A stretch of DNA of 33,862 nucleotides from an uncultured Lachnospiraceae bacterium (GCA_946566685.1 CAMNXA010000032.1:1-33862), one strand, 5' to 3'. Numbered from the stretch's first letter, positions 6,353-15,218 are shown. Numbers and translations: made by a program. The notes: generated by a model not told the origin, from the sequence alone.

Positions 6353-9300
6353 ATGGAAAACAGAGAATATTTTTTGGGATTAGATATGGGAACCTCATCA
6401 GTAGGATGGGCAGTAACAGATGAAAAGTATCAATTACTTAAAGCAAAGGGTAAGGATTTGTGGGGAATTCGAGAATTTGAGGAGGCACAGACAGCTGTCG
6501 ACAGAAGAAGTCATCGAGTATCCAGACGAAGGAGACAGCGTGAGATGGTAAGGATAGGATTTTTGAAAGAATATTTTCATGATGCAATTATGAAAGTGGA
6601 TCCTTATTTTTATCAGCGTTTGGATAATAGCATGTATTGTCTGGATGATAAAGAGGCATCCGTGCGGAATAAAAATGGAATATTTCATGATGCTGATTAT
6701 ACGGATAAAGAATATTTTACACAGTATCCGACAATTTTTCATTTGAGGAAAGAATTGTTGGAATCTGACCGAGAATACGATGTAAGATTTGTGTATCTCG
6801 CAGTGTTAAATATGTTCAAACATAGGGGACATTTCCTAAATGCTTCTCTTGGCATGTCTTCAGGAGAAAGAAAAATGTCTGAGGTATATGTAGATTTTTG
6901 CGGTCTTACATCCGATTTACTGGAAGTTGATTTCCCGAAACTTGATGATTGCAGCATGGTTGAGGATATTTTAAGCATGCGTGAATTTTCAAGGAAACGA
7001 AAGGCAGAAGAATTGGCTGCTCTTTTTGCCATATCAGCAAAAGAAAAGCAAAAAAGAGCACTTATAAATTGTATCTGTGGATTAAAGGCAGATTTAAAAG
7101 TGCTTTTTGGAGATAGCATAGAATATGACGCAGATAAAAAAATATCAATCAGTTTTTCCGAATCTGGATATGAGGAAAAGATACAGGAAGTAATGGAAAT
7201 CCTGGGAACTGATTTTTTTGAACTGATTCAGGTTATGAAGGAGATGTATGATATTGGTTCCCTGGCGGGTATTATGAAGGGCTATAATTATTTGTCACAA
7301 GCGAGAGTGGCACAATATGAAAAACATGCCTATGATTTAAAAGTTTTAAAATCACTGGTTCGAAAATACTGTGCCAAGGAGGAGTATAATCATTTTTTTA
7401 GGGACGCAGAGAGCGGAACTTATAGTGCCTATGTCAATTCTACAAGCGTAAAAAGGATTATACGCCGGGATATGAAAGGAAGGAAAAGAGAGGATTTGTA
7501 TGCAGCGGTTAGAAAAATAGTTAATTTTATGCCAGCAGATGATCAAAAGGTGCAGTATGTCAAAGAAGAAATGGAGAAAGAAAATTTTCTTCCTAAGCAA
7601 CTGACGGCCTCTAATGGAATCATTCCCAATCAGGTACATCTTGTGGAATTGAAAAAGATTCTGGAAAAGGCGCAATGTTATTTACCCTTTTTACAGGAAA
7701 AAGATGAGTCAGGATTGACAGTTTCCGAGAGAATTATCCGGTTATTTTCTTTCCAAATCCCATATTATATTGGGCCTTTAAGCGAGCGCAGTGCTGCGGA
7801 TGGCGGCAACGGCTGGGTAGTGAGAAAAGAGTCGGGGCAGGTTATGCCTTGGAATCTTGAAGATAAAGTAGATGTCAAAAAGACAGCGGAAATATTCATT
7901 ACTAAAATGGTGAGACATTGTACCTATATGAATGGAGAGAATGTATTGCCGAAAGCTTCATTGTTGTATGAAAAGTTCAGCGTTTTGAATGAGATAAATA
8001 ACATCAGGATCTATGGAGAAAAAATTTCTGTGGGTGTTAAACAGGATATTTATAACGAACTTTTTAAACGGGGCAAAAGAGTTACCCGTAAACAGTTATA
8101 TCAATATTTCCTTGGTCGAGGATTGATTCAAGAGGGGGAGATGGAAGAGATTACAGGAGTTGATATAACAATCAATAATTTCTTGGCAAGCTACGGTAAA
8201 TTTAAAAACATTCTTGGAGAAGAACTGGATACTGATAGTGGCAGGAAGATGGTAGAAAATATTATCTTCTGGTGTACAGTCTATGGAGATTCCAGAAAGT
8301 TTCTGCGGGAGCAGATAGAAGAAAAGTATGGGACAAGACTTAGCAGAGAGCAAATTAAGAGGATAATGGGATTAAAATTTAATGATTGGGGAAAATTATC
8401 AAAAACATTTTTGGAAATGCAGGGGTATAGTAAGAGTACTGGTGAGATTCTTCCCCTGATCAGTATGCTGTGGGAAACCAATGATAATCTGATGGAATTA
8501 TTGGCGAAGGATGCTTATTCTTATCGGGAAGAACTGGAAAAATATCAGGATGAGTCTTATAAAGTATTGGCAGAGATTCAGGCGGAAGATTTAGAGGATA
8601 TGTATTTTTCTGCACCTGTGAAGAGAATGGTCTGGCAGACGATTCTTATCATCAAGGAGGTTGAGAAGATCATGGGGACGTATCCGAAACGTTTGTTTGT
8701 GGAGATGACCAGAGACAAGGAGAGCGAAAAAAGTCGAAAGGTATCACGAAAACAGCAGTTTTTGGAATTATATAAAAATATTAAAGATGAGGAGCATGAT
8801 TGGAAAAATATCATTATACAGGCAGATGAAAAAGGATCACTGAGAAGTAAGAAAATGTTTTTGTATTTGACACAGAAAGGTCGATCGATGTATACGGGTA
8901 AACCAATAGACTTAGATGATCTTTTTAATGATAATCTCTATGATATTGACCATATATATCCCAGACATTTTGTAAAAGATGATAATCTGGCAAATAATCT
9001 GGTGCTGGTCGAAAAAGAATTAAATGCACATAAAAGTGACACCTATACGTTAGAACATGATATTTATGTATCCCAGTTGGCTATGTGGAAGGAATTGCAC
9101 AGGCAGCATTTAATATCAGACGAGAAATTGAAACGTCTGACTGGGAGAAATCCTTTCACTGATGAACAGAAGGCTGGATTTATTGCCAGACAGCTGGTAG
9201 AGACCAGTCAGGGCGCAAAAGGAGTAACGACTATTTTACAGCGTGCGCTTCCGGAGACAAAAATCGTATATGCAAAAGCTGCCAATGTTATGGAGTTTAG

Positions 9301-10414
9301 AAAAAATCGAGGGTTGTTAAAGACGAGGGTAGTCAATGATTTTCATCATGCACAGGATGCGTATCTCAATATTGTGGTAGGAAATGTATATTACGTGAAA
9401 TTCACGCAGAATCCGTTGGTATTTATACAGAAAGAGTATGCAAAAGACAGTAGAAAAAATCATTATAATCTCAGCAGGATGTTTGATTGGGATGTCAGGA
9501 GAGGTAATGAAACAGCCTGGGTTGTTCAGCATGACAAAGAAGAGAGTGGAACGATTGTGACAGTTCGGAAAATGATGGCAAAGAATACACCGCTTCTTAC
9601 AAGATTAAATTTTGAAGGACATGGAGCTATTGCTGAACAGACACTCTACAGTGCGAAGAAAGCAGCGGGAGAAGGATATATTCCGTTAAAAGAAAAGGAT
9701 GCTAGGCTGCAAGATGTAACAAAATATGGCGGTTTTAACAGTGTGACCACGGCGTATTATATACTGGTAGAACATGGGCCTCAAGGGAAAAGAATACGAA
9801 CACTGGAGACAGTTCCCGTGTTGTGGAAAGACAGGATAGCGAAAAAACCGGAACTATTACAGGAGTATTGTGAAAAAGAATTGGGATTAATGAAACCGTC
9901 TGTGCGCATGAAAAAAATCAAATTGCAGTCGTTGATAAAAAAAGATGGATATTATATGCATCTTGCTGGGAAGACAGGAAATCAAATTTATGTAAGAAAT
10001 GCGATTCCGGTCTGTCTTGGGCAGAACTGGTTAAATTATATTAAAAAGTTAGAGAAGGCCGAGAAGGACGTAGGAATATCGACTGAGAAGAACTTGGAGT
10101 TGTACGATATATTATGTGAAAAGCATTCTACGAGTATATATAAAAGAAAACCCACTCCTATGGGTGAAAAATTACAGAAAGCAAGAGAGCGATTTAAAAT
10201 TCTACCTTGTTTAGAACAGGGAAAAGTTATTTTGGAAGTTCTAAATCTGACAAAAATTGGATTGACAATAGCGGATCTTTCATTGCTGGGGGGAGGCGCA
10301 AAAACTGGGATTATGCGAATCAATAAAAAGATTTCTGAGGCAGACGAGTTTATATTAATTAATCAATCGGTTACAGGTGTGTATGAGAACCGTATTGATT
10401 TATTAGACTTATGA
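6353..10414 (+). CDS. cas9: CRISPR-associated endonuclease Cas9 (type II-A)
   Basis: 1353 residues, the usual size for II-A Cas9. RuvC-I holds Asp11 in LGLDMGTSSVGWAV. The Arg-rich bridge helix RRSHRVSRRRRQREM follows at about 51-66. A long recognition lobe spans roughly 70-750. RuvC-II has Glu784 in RLFVEMTRDKESEKS. The HNH domain has DIDHIYPRHF with His867, then NNLVLVEKELN. RuvC-III has HHAQDAYLN with His999 and Asp1002. The basic C-terminal part is the PAM-interacting region. All catalytic residues are present, so it should cut DNA guided by crRNA and the tracrRNA at 6186-6288. GGAGGAGG (6334-6341) lies 11 bases before this ATG; another ATG (6343) sits closer but in another frame. The stop overlaps the cas1 start (ATGA). 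Confidence 0.98.
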   Translation: MENREYFLGLDMGTSSVGWAVTDEKYQLLKAKGKDLWGIREFEEAQTAVDRRSHRVSRRRRQREMVRIGFLKEYFHDAIMKVDPYFYQRLDNSMYCLDDKEASVRNKNGIFHDADYTDKEYFTQYPTIFHLRKELLESDREYDVRFVYLAVLNMFKHRGHFLNASLGMSSGERKMSEVYVDFCGLTSDLLEVDFPKLDDCSMVEDILSMREFSRKRKAEELAALFAISAKEKQKRALINCICGLKADLKVLFGDSIEYDADKKISISFSESGYEEKIQEVMEILGTDFFELIQVMKEMYDIGSLAGIMKGYNYLSQARVAQYEKHAYDLKVLKSLVRKYCAKEEYNHFFRDAESGTYSAYVNSTSVKRIIRRDMKGRKREDLYAAVRKIVNFMPADDQKVQYVKEEMEKENFLPKQLTASNGIIPNQVHLVELKKILEKAQCYLPFLQEKDESGLTVSERIIRLFSFQIPYYIGPLSERSAADGGNGWVVRKESGQVMPWNLEDKVDVKKTAEIFITKMVRHCTYMNGENVLPKASLLYEKFSVLNEINNIRIYGEKISVGVKQDIYNELFKRGKRVTRKQLYQYFLGRGLIQEGEMEEITGVDITINNFLASYGKFKNILGEELDTDSGRKMVENIIFWCTVYGDSRKFLREQIEEKYGTRLSREQIKRIMGLKFNDWGKLSKTFLEMQGYSKSTGEILPLISMLWETNDNLMELLAKDAYSYREELEKYQDESYKVLAEIQAEDLEDMYFSAPVKRMVWQTILIIKEVEKIMGTYPKRLFVEMTRDKESEKSRKVSRKQQFLELYKNIKDEEHDWKNIIIQADEKGSLRSKKMFLYLTQKGRSMYTGKPIDLDDLFNDNLYDIDHIYPRHFVKDDNLANNLVLVEKELNAHKSDTYTLEHDIYVSQLAMWKELHRQHLISDEKLKRLTGRNPFTDEQKAGFIARQLVETSQGAKGVTTILQRALPETKIVYAKAANVMEFRKNRGLLKTRVVNDFHHAQDAYLNIVVGNVYYVKFTQNPLVFIQKEYAKDSRKNHYNLSRMFDWDVRRGNETAWVVQHDKEESGTIVTVRKMMAKNTPLLTRLNFEGHGAIAEQTLYSAKKAAGEGYIPLKEKDARLQDVTKYGGFNSVTTAYYILVEHGPQGKRIRTLETVPVLWKDRIAKKPELLQEYCEKELGLMKPSVRMKKIKLQSLIKKDGYYMHLAGKTGNQIYVRNAIPVCLGQNWLNYIKKLEKAEKDVGISTEKNLELYDILCEKHSTSIYKRKPTPMGEKLQKARERFKILPCLEQGKVILEVLNLTKIGLTIADLSLLGGGAKTGIMRINKKISEADEFILINQSVTGVYENRIDLLDL

Positions 10415-11283
10415 GTTGGAGAACCGTAGTAGTGTCAAATAGCGCGAAACTGGATTATCAGATGGGTTATCTGGTGGTACGCAAAGAGGAGACTATAAAA
10501 GTACATATCAGTGAAATTTATATGCTTATCATTGAATCTACAGCAGTTTCTCTGACGGCAGCGCTACTATGTGAATTAACAAAAAAGAAAATTAAAGTGA
10601 TTTTTTGTGATGAAAAAAGAAATCCCTCCTCTGAATTGATTTCATATTATGGAAGTCATGATACAAGTGTAAAAGTGCGTAACCAAATGGGATGGAGCAG
10701 TGAAATTAAAGCAGCAGTCTGGACAGAAATTGTAACGGAAAAAATCCGAAAACAGGCTGAGGTATTGTTGACATGGCATAAAAGTGAAGCCGATATGCTG
10801 TTTCAATATATCGAAGAGATAGAATATGGAGATACAACAAACAGAGAAGGGCATGCTGCTAAAGTATATTTTAATGCCCTCTTTGGGATGGATTTTACAA
10901 GAACTGAAGAAAACAGTACTAATGCTGCGTTAAATTATGGATATGGCATTATTTTGTCAGCTTTTAACAGGGAGATTACGGCAAATGGATATATTACACA
11001 GATAGGATTATTTCATGACAATATGTTCAATCCGTTTAATCTTGGCTCAGATTTGATGGAACCTTTTCGGCCTATAGTGGATCAAAAAGTAAAAAGTATG
11101 AATCTGCAACGATTTGAACATTCGGAAAAGATGGAGATACTTACAATTTTACAACAGGAAGTTATCATTGCAGAGAGAAGGGAGTATGTCAACAATGCAA
11201 TCAAAATTTATTGCAGGAGTGTCTTTGATGCCCTGTTAGATAATGATGTATCGTTGATTAAATTTTATAAAGGTGAGTTATAG
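10411..11283 (+). CDS. cas1: CRISPR integrase Cas1 (type II-A)
   Basis: The 290-residue protein opens [20 protein letters not shown], the typical type II Cas1 beginning. Putative metal ligands are Glu146 in [10 protein letters not shown], His202 in IGLFHDN and Glu217 in DLMEPFRP, in the spacing of known Cas1 enzymes. With Cas2 it forms the integrase that inserts new spacers at the leader end of the array. It is translationally coupled to cas9 through an ATGA overlap and shares its AT-rich base use. Confidence 0.97.
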   Translation: MSWRTVVVSNSAKLDYQMGYLVVRKEETIKVHISEIYMLIIESTAVSLTAALLCELTKKKIKVIFCDEKRNPSSELISYYGSHDTSVKVRNQMGWSSEIKAAVWTEIVTEKIRKQAEVLLTWHKSEADMLFQYIEEIEYGDTTNREGHAAKVYFNALFGMDFTRTEENSTNAALNYGYGIILSAFNREITANGYITQIGLFHDNMFNPFNLGSDLMEPFRPIVDQKVKSMNLQRFEHSEKMEILTILQQEVIIAERREYVNNAIKIYCRSVFDALLDNDVSLIKFYKGEL

Positions 11284-11593
11284 ATATATGAGAATACTTG
11301 TTTTCTTTGACCTGCCTGTGTTAACAGCGAAAGAGAGGCGGGATTACAGACAATTTCGTAAATTTTTAATCAAGAGCGGATTCATGATGATGCAGGAATC
11401 AGTGTACTGTAAACTGGCCCAAAATTCCACAGTGGCAGAGATGATGATTGATAATATTAAAAAGAACAAACCAAATGACGGATTAGTACAGATGTTGAAA
11501 GTGACTGAAAAGCAGTTTGCAAAAATGGAATTTATTGTGGGAGAGTCTCGTTCAGACGTGTTAGACAGTGATGAAAGGTTGGTTATCTTATGA
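11273..11593 (+). CDS. cas2: CRISPR-associated protein Cas2
   Basis: 106 residues from a GTG start that gives [16 protein letters not shown], the same opening as other type II-A Cas2 proteins; an ATG at 11288 is the alternative. The ferredoxin-like core has FFDLP with the conserved Asp13, [18 protein letters not shown] in the middle and [14 protein letters not shown] later. It bridges two Cas1 dimers in spacer integration. It overlaps the end of cas1 by 11 bases and the start of csn2 by 4. Confidence 0.95.
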   Translation: MSYRYMRILVFFDLPVLTAKERRDYRQFRKFLIKSGFMMMQESVYCKLAQNSTVAEMMIDNIKKNKPNDGLVQMLKVTEKQFAKMEFIVGESRSDVLDSDERLVIL

Positions 11594-12264
11594 GACTGAT
11601 ATGCAGTGAGTATGGTATTGATTTGGAGATACAAGAGAATAGAGTAAATATTTTGGTAGTAGAATCTCCAAATGTATTTTCCAGCATGATAGATGAATTG
11701 ATATGTCAGGTAAAAGGAGAGCCGGGCAAATTTATTTTATCAGAGCAGGATGTGATTAAGGTCATCAGTAAGGAGACAGAGTTTATTGTTAATCCATTTG
11801 GAGTAGATTGTAATGAAAAAAGGATCCAGCAAAAACTATATCAGGAATTGTCAAACGAAATGAATGTGTCAATGATTGAGGAAACAACTCATTTACAAGG
11901 GCAGATAATATCTTACCTAGATACGTTATTACAAAAGGCGCCCTACCCTTTGGAATATGACATTGAGGAAAATATGACCGGTTTTTTAAAATGGTGTCAT
12001 GTTGGCATTGATAATCAAGGAGAAACACTAGCGGAACGATTAATAAATTATATCAAAATATTAAACTATTTTTGTGGTTTCAAGATTATATTTTTCGTGA
12101 ACTTAAAATCGTATCTGTCGCAGTTTGAACTTGAAGAAATATATAAATGTGGATTTTATACGAAAACGAATTTAGTACTATTAGAAAACATACAAAAAGA
12201 GAAATTGGAGAACGAAAGCATTTGTATTTTGGATAAGGATTTATGTATAATCAATATAGAATAA
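11590..12264 (+). CDS. csn2: Csn2, type II-A adaptation protein
   Basis: The 224-residue size fits the short Csn2 form. The protein begins [20 protein letters not shown] and has the Csn2-like stretch [20 protein letters not shown], in which the protein contacts its tetramer partners. The C-terminal half has the strand [20 protein letters not shown] seen in the family. Csn2 forms a ring on DNA ends and is needed for spacer uptake. Its presence defines the subtype as II-A. ATGA overlap with cas2. The 3' end of the gene contains the probable array promoter, and the stop codon is part of an inverted copy of a repeat segment. Confidence 0.95.
   Translation: MRLICSEYGIDLEIQENRVNILVVESPNVFSSMIDELICQVKGEPGKFILSEQDVIKVISKETEFIVNPFGVDCNEKRIQQKLYQELSNEMNVSMIEETTHLQGQIISYLDTLLQKAPYPLEYDIEENMTGFLKWCHVGIDNQGETLAERLINYIKILNYFCGFKIIFFVNLKSYLSQFELEEIYKCGFYTKTNLVLLENIQKEKLENESICILDKDLCIINIE
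12222..12251 (+). promoter_or_regulatory. candidate pre-crRNA promoter inside csn2
   Basis: A perfect TATAAT (12246-12251) with TTGTAT 18 bases upstream. Transcription would start near 12258, giving a leader RNA of about 75 bases before the first repeat. Confidence 0.5.
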
Positions 12265-12333
12265 CTTACAATGTATGTCGATACAGAAGCTCGGTGAGAA
12301 CTTTAAATTTGGTTTGGAGAATGTGATTTTGAG
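12265..12333 (+). promoter_or_regulatory. CRISPR leader
   Basis: The 69 bases between csn2 and repeat 1 end in ATTTTGAG directly before the repeat. The leader end known to anchor integration in Streptococcus thermophilus II-A is ATTTGAG, which is very similar. AACTTACAAT (12263-12272) at its start is an exact reverse complement of repeat positions 11-20. Confidence 0.7.
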
Positions 12334-12765
12334 GTTTGAGAGTATTGTAAGTTTAGAAGGAAACAAAACTTCCATCTTTTGCGTAGCATGAATTGTGTGG
12401 TTTGAGAGTATTGTAAGTTTAGAAGGAAACAAAACCCAGAAGTGATATCTCTTTTGCTTCGGAAAGTTTGAGAGTATTGTAAGTTTAGAAGGAAACAAAA
12501 CGCAGCAACTAGGTCAGTGGTTTCCGCAAGGGTTTGAGAGTATTGTAAGTTTAGAAGGAAACAAAACAGGTGTGCGTGGTCTTGTGAGCGCCTTTCAGTT
12601 TGAGAGTATTGTAAGTTTAGAAGGAAACAAAACAAGTGTTTTGGCCTAAATCCGCAGTCTATGGTTTGAGAGTATTGTAAGTTTAGAAGGAAACAAAACT
12701 TTATATGGTAGCACGATATGGAAAACTTGGTTTGAGAGTATTGTAAGTTCAAAAGGAAGCAAAAC
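12334..12765 (+). CRISPR. type II-A CRISPR array, 7 repeats and 6 spacers
   Basis: Repeats of 36 bases start at 12334, 12400, 12466, 12532, 12598, 12664 and 12730; each begins GTTTGAGAGTATTGTAAG and ends GGAAACAAAAC. All six spacers are exactly 30 bases. Repeats 1-6 are identical. The last differs at positions 21 (T to C), 23 (G to A) and 30 (A to G), which marks it as the leader-distal end. The leader is on the csn2 side, and the orientation agrees with pairing of repeat positions 1-5 and 9-20 to the tracrRNA. None of the spacers matches another part of this window that I could see. Confidence 0.98.
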
Positions 12766-12956
12766 GGAAAAACTCTACGAATTCATTCATATTGGTCAAT
12801 GAACTGTATGATTATTATGTCAAAATGATAAAGCCAATAGATAAAATTACATATAATCAGGCATGGAGATGGTATGTGGAAGATATAACCGAAGCAGAAT
12901 TTTATGAAGAACAGCAACATCTGATTATGAAGAGCCTTGCAAAGCGGGGTATTTGA
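12747..12956 (+). pseudogene. gene remnant after the array
   Basis: An open frame without a credible start runs from the last repeat to TGA at 12954-12956. It reads NELYDYYVKMIKPIDKITYN then QAWRWYVEDITEAEFYEEQ and ends AKRGI. It looks protein-like (aromatic, charged, codon-like), but it has no ribosome site, and its only nearby start is TTG at 12792. It is most likely the 3' part of a gene cut off by the array or a rearrangement. The family is not recognised. Confidence 0.45.
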
Positions 12957-12959
12957 AAT

Positions 12960-13130
12960 ATGAGAGGACAGTTGGCAGAGGATTAACAAGTTAAAGAGGA
13001 AGCGATAGAGGAAGTCAACAAAATTCCGGAAGGTCCGGACAGAATGGTTCTTGATGGAGGATGTTCAGAGCCATATTATTCAATGGGTGAAAAACTGATG
13101 GCAAATATAAAGGCTATTATGGACGAGTAA
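12960..13130 (+). pseudogene. short ORF broken by an in-frame stop
   Basis: An ATG at 12960 opens MRGQLAED, then TAA (12984-12986) interrupts, and the same frame continues QVKEEAIEEVNKIPEGPD, RMVLDGGCSEPYYSMGEK and ends at TAA 13128-13130. The continuity of sensible protein sequence across the stop suggests a point nonsense mutation in a small gene of about 56 residues. No family recognised. Confidence 0.45.
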
Positions 13131-13194
13131 AGGACAAAAGACAGAATCTAAAGAGAATTCGATTAGAGAAAAAATTCGCTATTTATAGAAAATA

Positions 13195-13224
13195 TTGACG
13201 TTGCACGCAATTGATTTCAATAAT
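13195..13224 (+). promoter_or_regulatory. promoter of the 13249 gene
   Basis: TTGACG (13195-13200), 18 bases, AATAAT (13219-13224). The expected start near 13231 leaves 18 bases before the ATG, which contain AAGGAG. Confidence 0.55.
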
Positions 13225-13248
13225 GCGATGATATACAAGGAGAAACGA

Positions 13249-13479
13249 ATGACTGAAATATTAACACAGGAAGATATTGAGTATATAGTTGCAAGATTAC
13301 TTAAAAATGCCAATGAAGCTGTTGGAGAATATCAAAAAGACACCAACAATCTGTTCATGGTAGGCAGGAAATTAGCATATTATGAGATGTTGGATATTTT
13401 ACGGACAGAACTTGATGTCAGGGATCAGGATTTAAAAGAACTTGGTTTAGATATTGATCTTGAGCAAAAATTTGCATAG
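13249..13479 (+). CDS. small acidic hypothetical protein
   Basis: 76 residues from the ATG that follows AAGGAG at good distance; the longer open frame upstream overlaps the promoter. The protein (MTEILTQEDIEYIVARLLKN, then an alpha-helical middle EAVGEYQKDTNNLF) is acidic and probably all-helical. It ends LGLDIDLEQKFA. No signal peptide or membrane span is seen. It shares the AT-rich composition of the CRISPR region, but no link to it is shown. Function unknown. Confidence 0.6.
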   Translation: MTEILTQEDIEYIVARLLKNANEAVGEYQKDTNNLFMVGRKLAYYEMLDILRTELDVRDQDLKELGLDIDLEQKFA

Positions 13480-13593
13480 TATGTGGATATAATTTACTCG
13501 GTGTATAAAGAATTCCGCTAACCAGTTGCAATTCCACCCTCATGCGAGTAAGATTACAGGTGAATCTTATGAAAAGCAAAGGGAATCCACATT

Positions 13594-14976
13594 ATGAATA
13601 CGACACAGACAATGACGCGCGAGGAGCGCATGGCTTCGGAATCCATAGGCAGATTGATGGTGAGCATGACGCTGCCTTCTATTTTTGCGCAGATCATAAA
13701 TATCTTATACAGCATTATCGACAGAATCTATATCGGACATATGGAGGGCGTGGGCGCCAATGCCCTGACAGGTGTGGGTGTCACTTTTTGTATTACGGTA
13801 TTTATCTCCGCCTTTTCCGGGTTTGTCAACAGCGGCGCGGCACCCCTGGCAGCCATTTGGCTTGGCAAAAAGGACAGGGATCATGCGGAAAAGATACTGG
13901 GGAACAGTGTCAGCTTCCTGGTCTTTTGCACGGTGGTATTGATGGCTGTCTTCTATATCTTTCAAAGACCACTTTTGTATCAGTTTGGAGCCAGTGATGC
14001 TACCATAGGGTATGCCATGGATTATCTGACCATCTATCTGGCAGGGACTCTTTTTGTAGAGATAGCGCTGGGATTAAATGCCTTTATCATCTGTCAGAGC
14101 CAGCCGCGTACAGCGATGTTTTCAGTGCTGATCGGGGCAGTGGCAAATATTATTTTGGATCCCATCTTTATCTTCGGATTGCATATGGGGGTGAAAGGTG
14201 CGGCAGTTGCTACGGTGATCTCTCAGGCGCTCAGTGCAGCCTGGGTGATGGCCTTTTTGATGGGAAAGAAATCTTCCTTAAAGATACGGGCCAGGTTTTT
14301 AAAACCAGATACCGAGATTCTGATCAGCATTTTTTCGTTGGGGATATCGCCCTTTATCATGCGGGCCACAGAGAGTTTTATCAGTATTGTATTAAATCAC
14401 GGCTTACAGGCATATGGCGGGGATCTTCATGTGGGGGCGCTGACCATCATGCAGAGTGTGATGCAGCTTTTCTCTGCGCCAATCGGCGGCTTCACCCAGG
14501 GAATGACGCCCATTGTCAGTTATAATTATGGAGCCGGGAATTTTGAGAGGGTTAAGCAGCTATATCGTTGGATGATCGGCCTGTGCTTCGGGTTTATGCT
14601 CGTGACTACCGCAACGACCATGATCTTCCCTGAATTCTATGCGGGCTTTTTCACGAATGAGAGTCAGCTGATCGAACTTGTGGGCAGGGTGATGCCTGTC
14701 TTTATGGCAGGGATGCTGGTCTTTGGACTGCAAAACGGCATCCAGCCTACCTTTCTGGCGCTGGGACAGGCTAAGATATCTCTTTTTATTGCGGTACTCA
14801 GAAAGATCATCCTGCTGATCCCGCTGGCGATCATTCTGCCGCATTTTATGGGGGTTATGGGAGTTTACTATGCGGAGCCGGTTTCAGATATCCTGTCCGC
14901 AACCACTGCCAGTGTGCTTTTCCTGTTGAATATTCGTAAGATATTGTCTATGGAAGCTTTGGAAAAGATTAAATAG
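13594..14976 (+). CDS. MATE family efflux transporter
   Basis: 460 residues with about 12 membrane spans. Family features include a first-half LMVSMTLPSIFAQIINILYS with IIDRIYIGHMEG, the half-repeat NIILDPIFIFGLHMGVKGAA near 185-205, and IGGFTQGMTPIVSYNYGAGN near 300. It is expected to expel cationic drugs or metabolites with Na+ or H+ entry. AAAGGGAA about 10 bases upstream is a usable ribosome site. It is GC-richer than the CRISPR region to its left, so it marks the return to typical chromosome. It appears to be a single-gene unit; the next gene has its own promoter and riboswitch. Confidence 0.93.
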   Translation: MNTTQTMTREERMASESIGRLMVSMTLPSIFAQIINILYSIIDRIYIGHMEGVGANALTGVGVTFCITVFISAFSGFVNSGAAPLAAIWLGKKDRDHAEKILGNSVSFLVFCTVVLMAVFYIFQRPLLYQFGASDATIGYAMDYLTIYLAGTLFVEIALGLNAFIICQSQPRTAMFSVLIGAVANIILDPIFIFGLHMGVKGAAVATVISQALSAAWVMAFLMGKKSSLKIRARFLKPDTEILISIFSLGISPFIMRATESFISIVLNHGLQAYGGDLHVGALTIMQSVMQLFSAPIGGFTQGMTPIVSYNYGAGNFERVKQLYRWMIGLCFGFMLVTTATTMIFPEFYAGFFTNESQLIELVGRVMPVFMAGMLVFGLQNGIQPTFLALGQAKISLFIAVLRKIILLIPLAIILPHFMGVMGVYYAEPVSDILSATTASVLFLLNIRKILSMEALEKIK

Positions 14977-15049
14977 GTGTCGGATGGGAAACGGAAGGAA
15001 TTTGCGCGAAGTTCGGGTAAAAGTTTTGCAGGAGATTATAAAGCGTGTC

Positions 15050-15079
15050 TTGACAGCTGGATGGCTTTTGTGGTACATT
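15050..15079 (+). promoter_or_regulatory. promoter of the riboswitch-controlled exchanger
   Basis: TTGACA (15050-15055), 18 bases, TACATT (15074-15079). The start would be near 15086, at the foot of the P1 stem of the riboswitch. Confidence 0.6.
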
Positions 15080-15085
15080 AGTCCC

Positions 15086-15190
15086 AAGTTAAGAGGGAGT
15101 AGTTATCCTGTGTAGGCAACATACCCTGGCAAGAGCCATGTTTACACGCTTTCTAAATAGGAAATGATAGAAAGAACGAGACTTTTAGCA
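15086..15190 (+). promoter_or_regulatory. yybP-ykoY (Mn2+-sensing) riboswitch
   Basis: The P1 strands GTTAAGAG (15088-15095) and CTTTTAGC (15182-15189) pair over 8 bp with two G-U pairs. Right inside P1 are the two conserved internal-loop segments GGGAGTAG (15095-15102) and ACGAGAC (15176-15182), in the positions known for this class. Between them are further helices such as CTTTCT/AGAAAG. The 3' strand of P1 is also the 5' strand of the terminator at 15178-15218, so metal binding should stabilise P1 and allow transcription to go on. Confidence 0.82.
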
Positions 15191-15218
15191 TAACAAAAGT
15201 GCTGGAGGTCTCTTTTTT
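15178..15218 (+). terminator. riboswitch expression-platform terminator
   Basis: GAGACTTTTAGCA (15178-15190) pairs along all 13 positions with TGCTGGAGGTCTC (15200-15212), G-U pairs included, and is followed by TTTTTT. It is mutually exclusive with P1 of the riboswitch. Confidence 0.85.

Noticed and set aside
12312..12333. GTTTGGAGAATGTGATTTTG in the leader as an extra degenerate repeat
   Set aside because: Similarity to the repeat needs several gaps, and a spacer of proper length before repeat 1 is absent; only the ATTTTGAG end is kept as a leader anchor.
12241..12752. Two minus-strand frames over the CRISPR array with repeated CFLLNLQYSQT units
   Set aside because: The protein repeat is only the translation of the 36-base CRISPR repeat and 30-base spacers (66 bases, divisible by 3).
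13249..13479. The small gene after the CRISPR locus as an anti-CRISPR or new cas gene
   Set aside because: Only proximity and AT content support this. It has its own promoter and no feature that points to CRISPR function.
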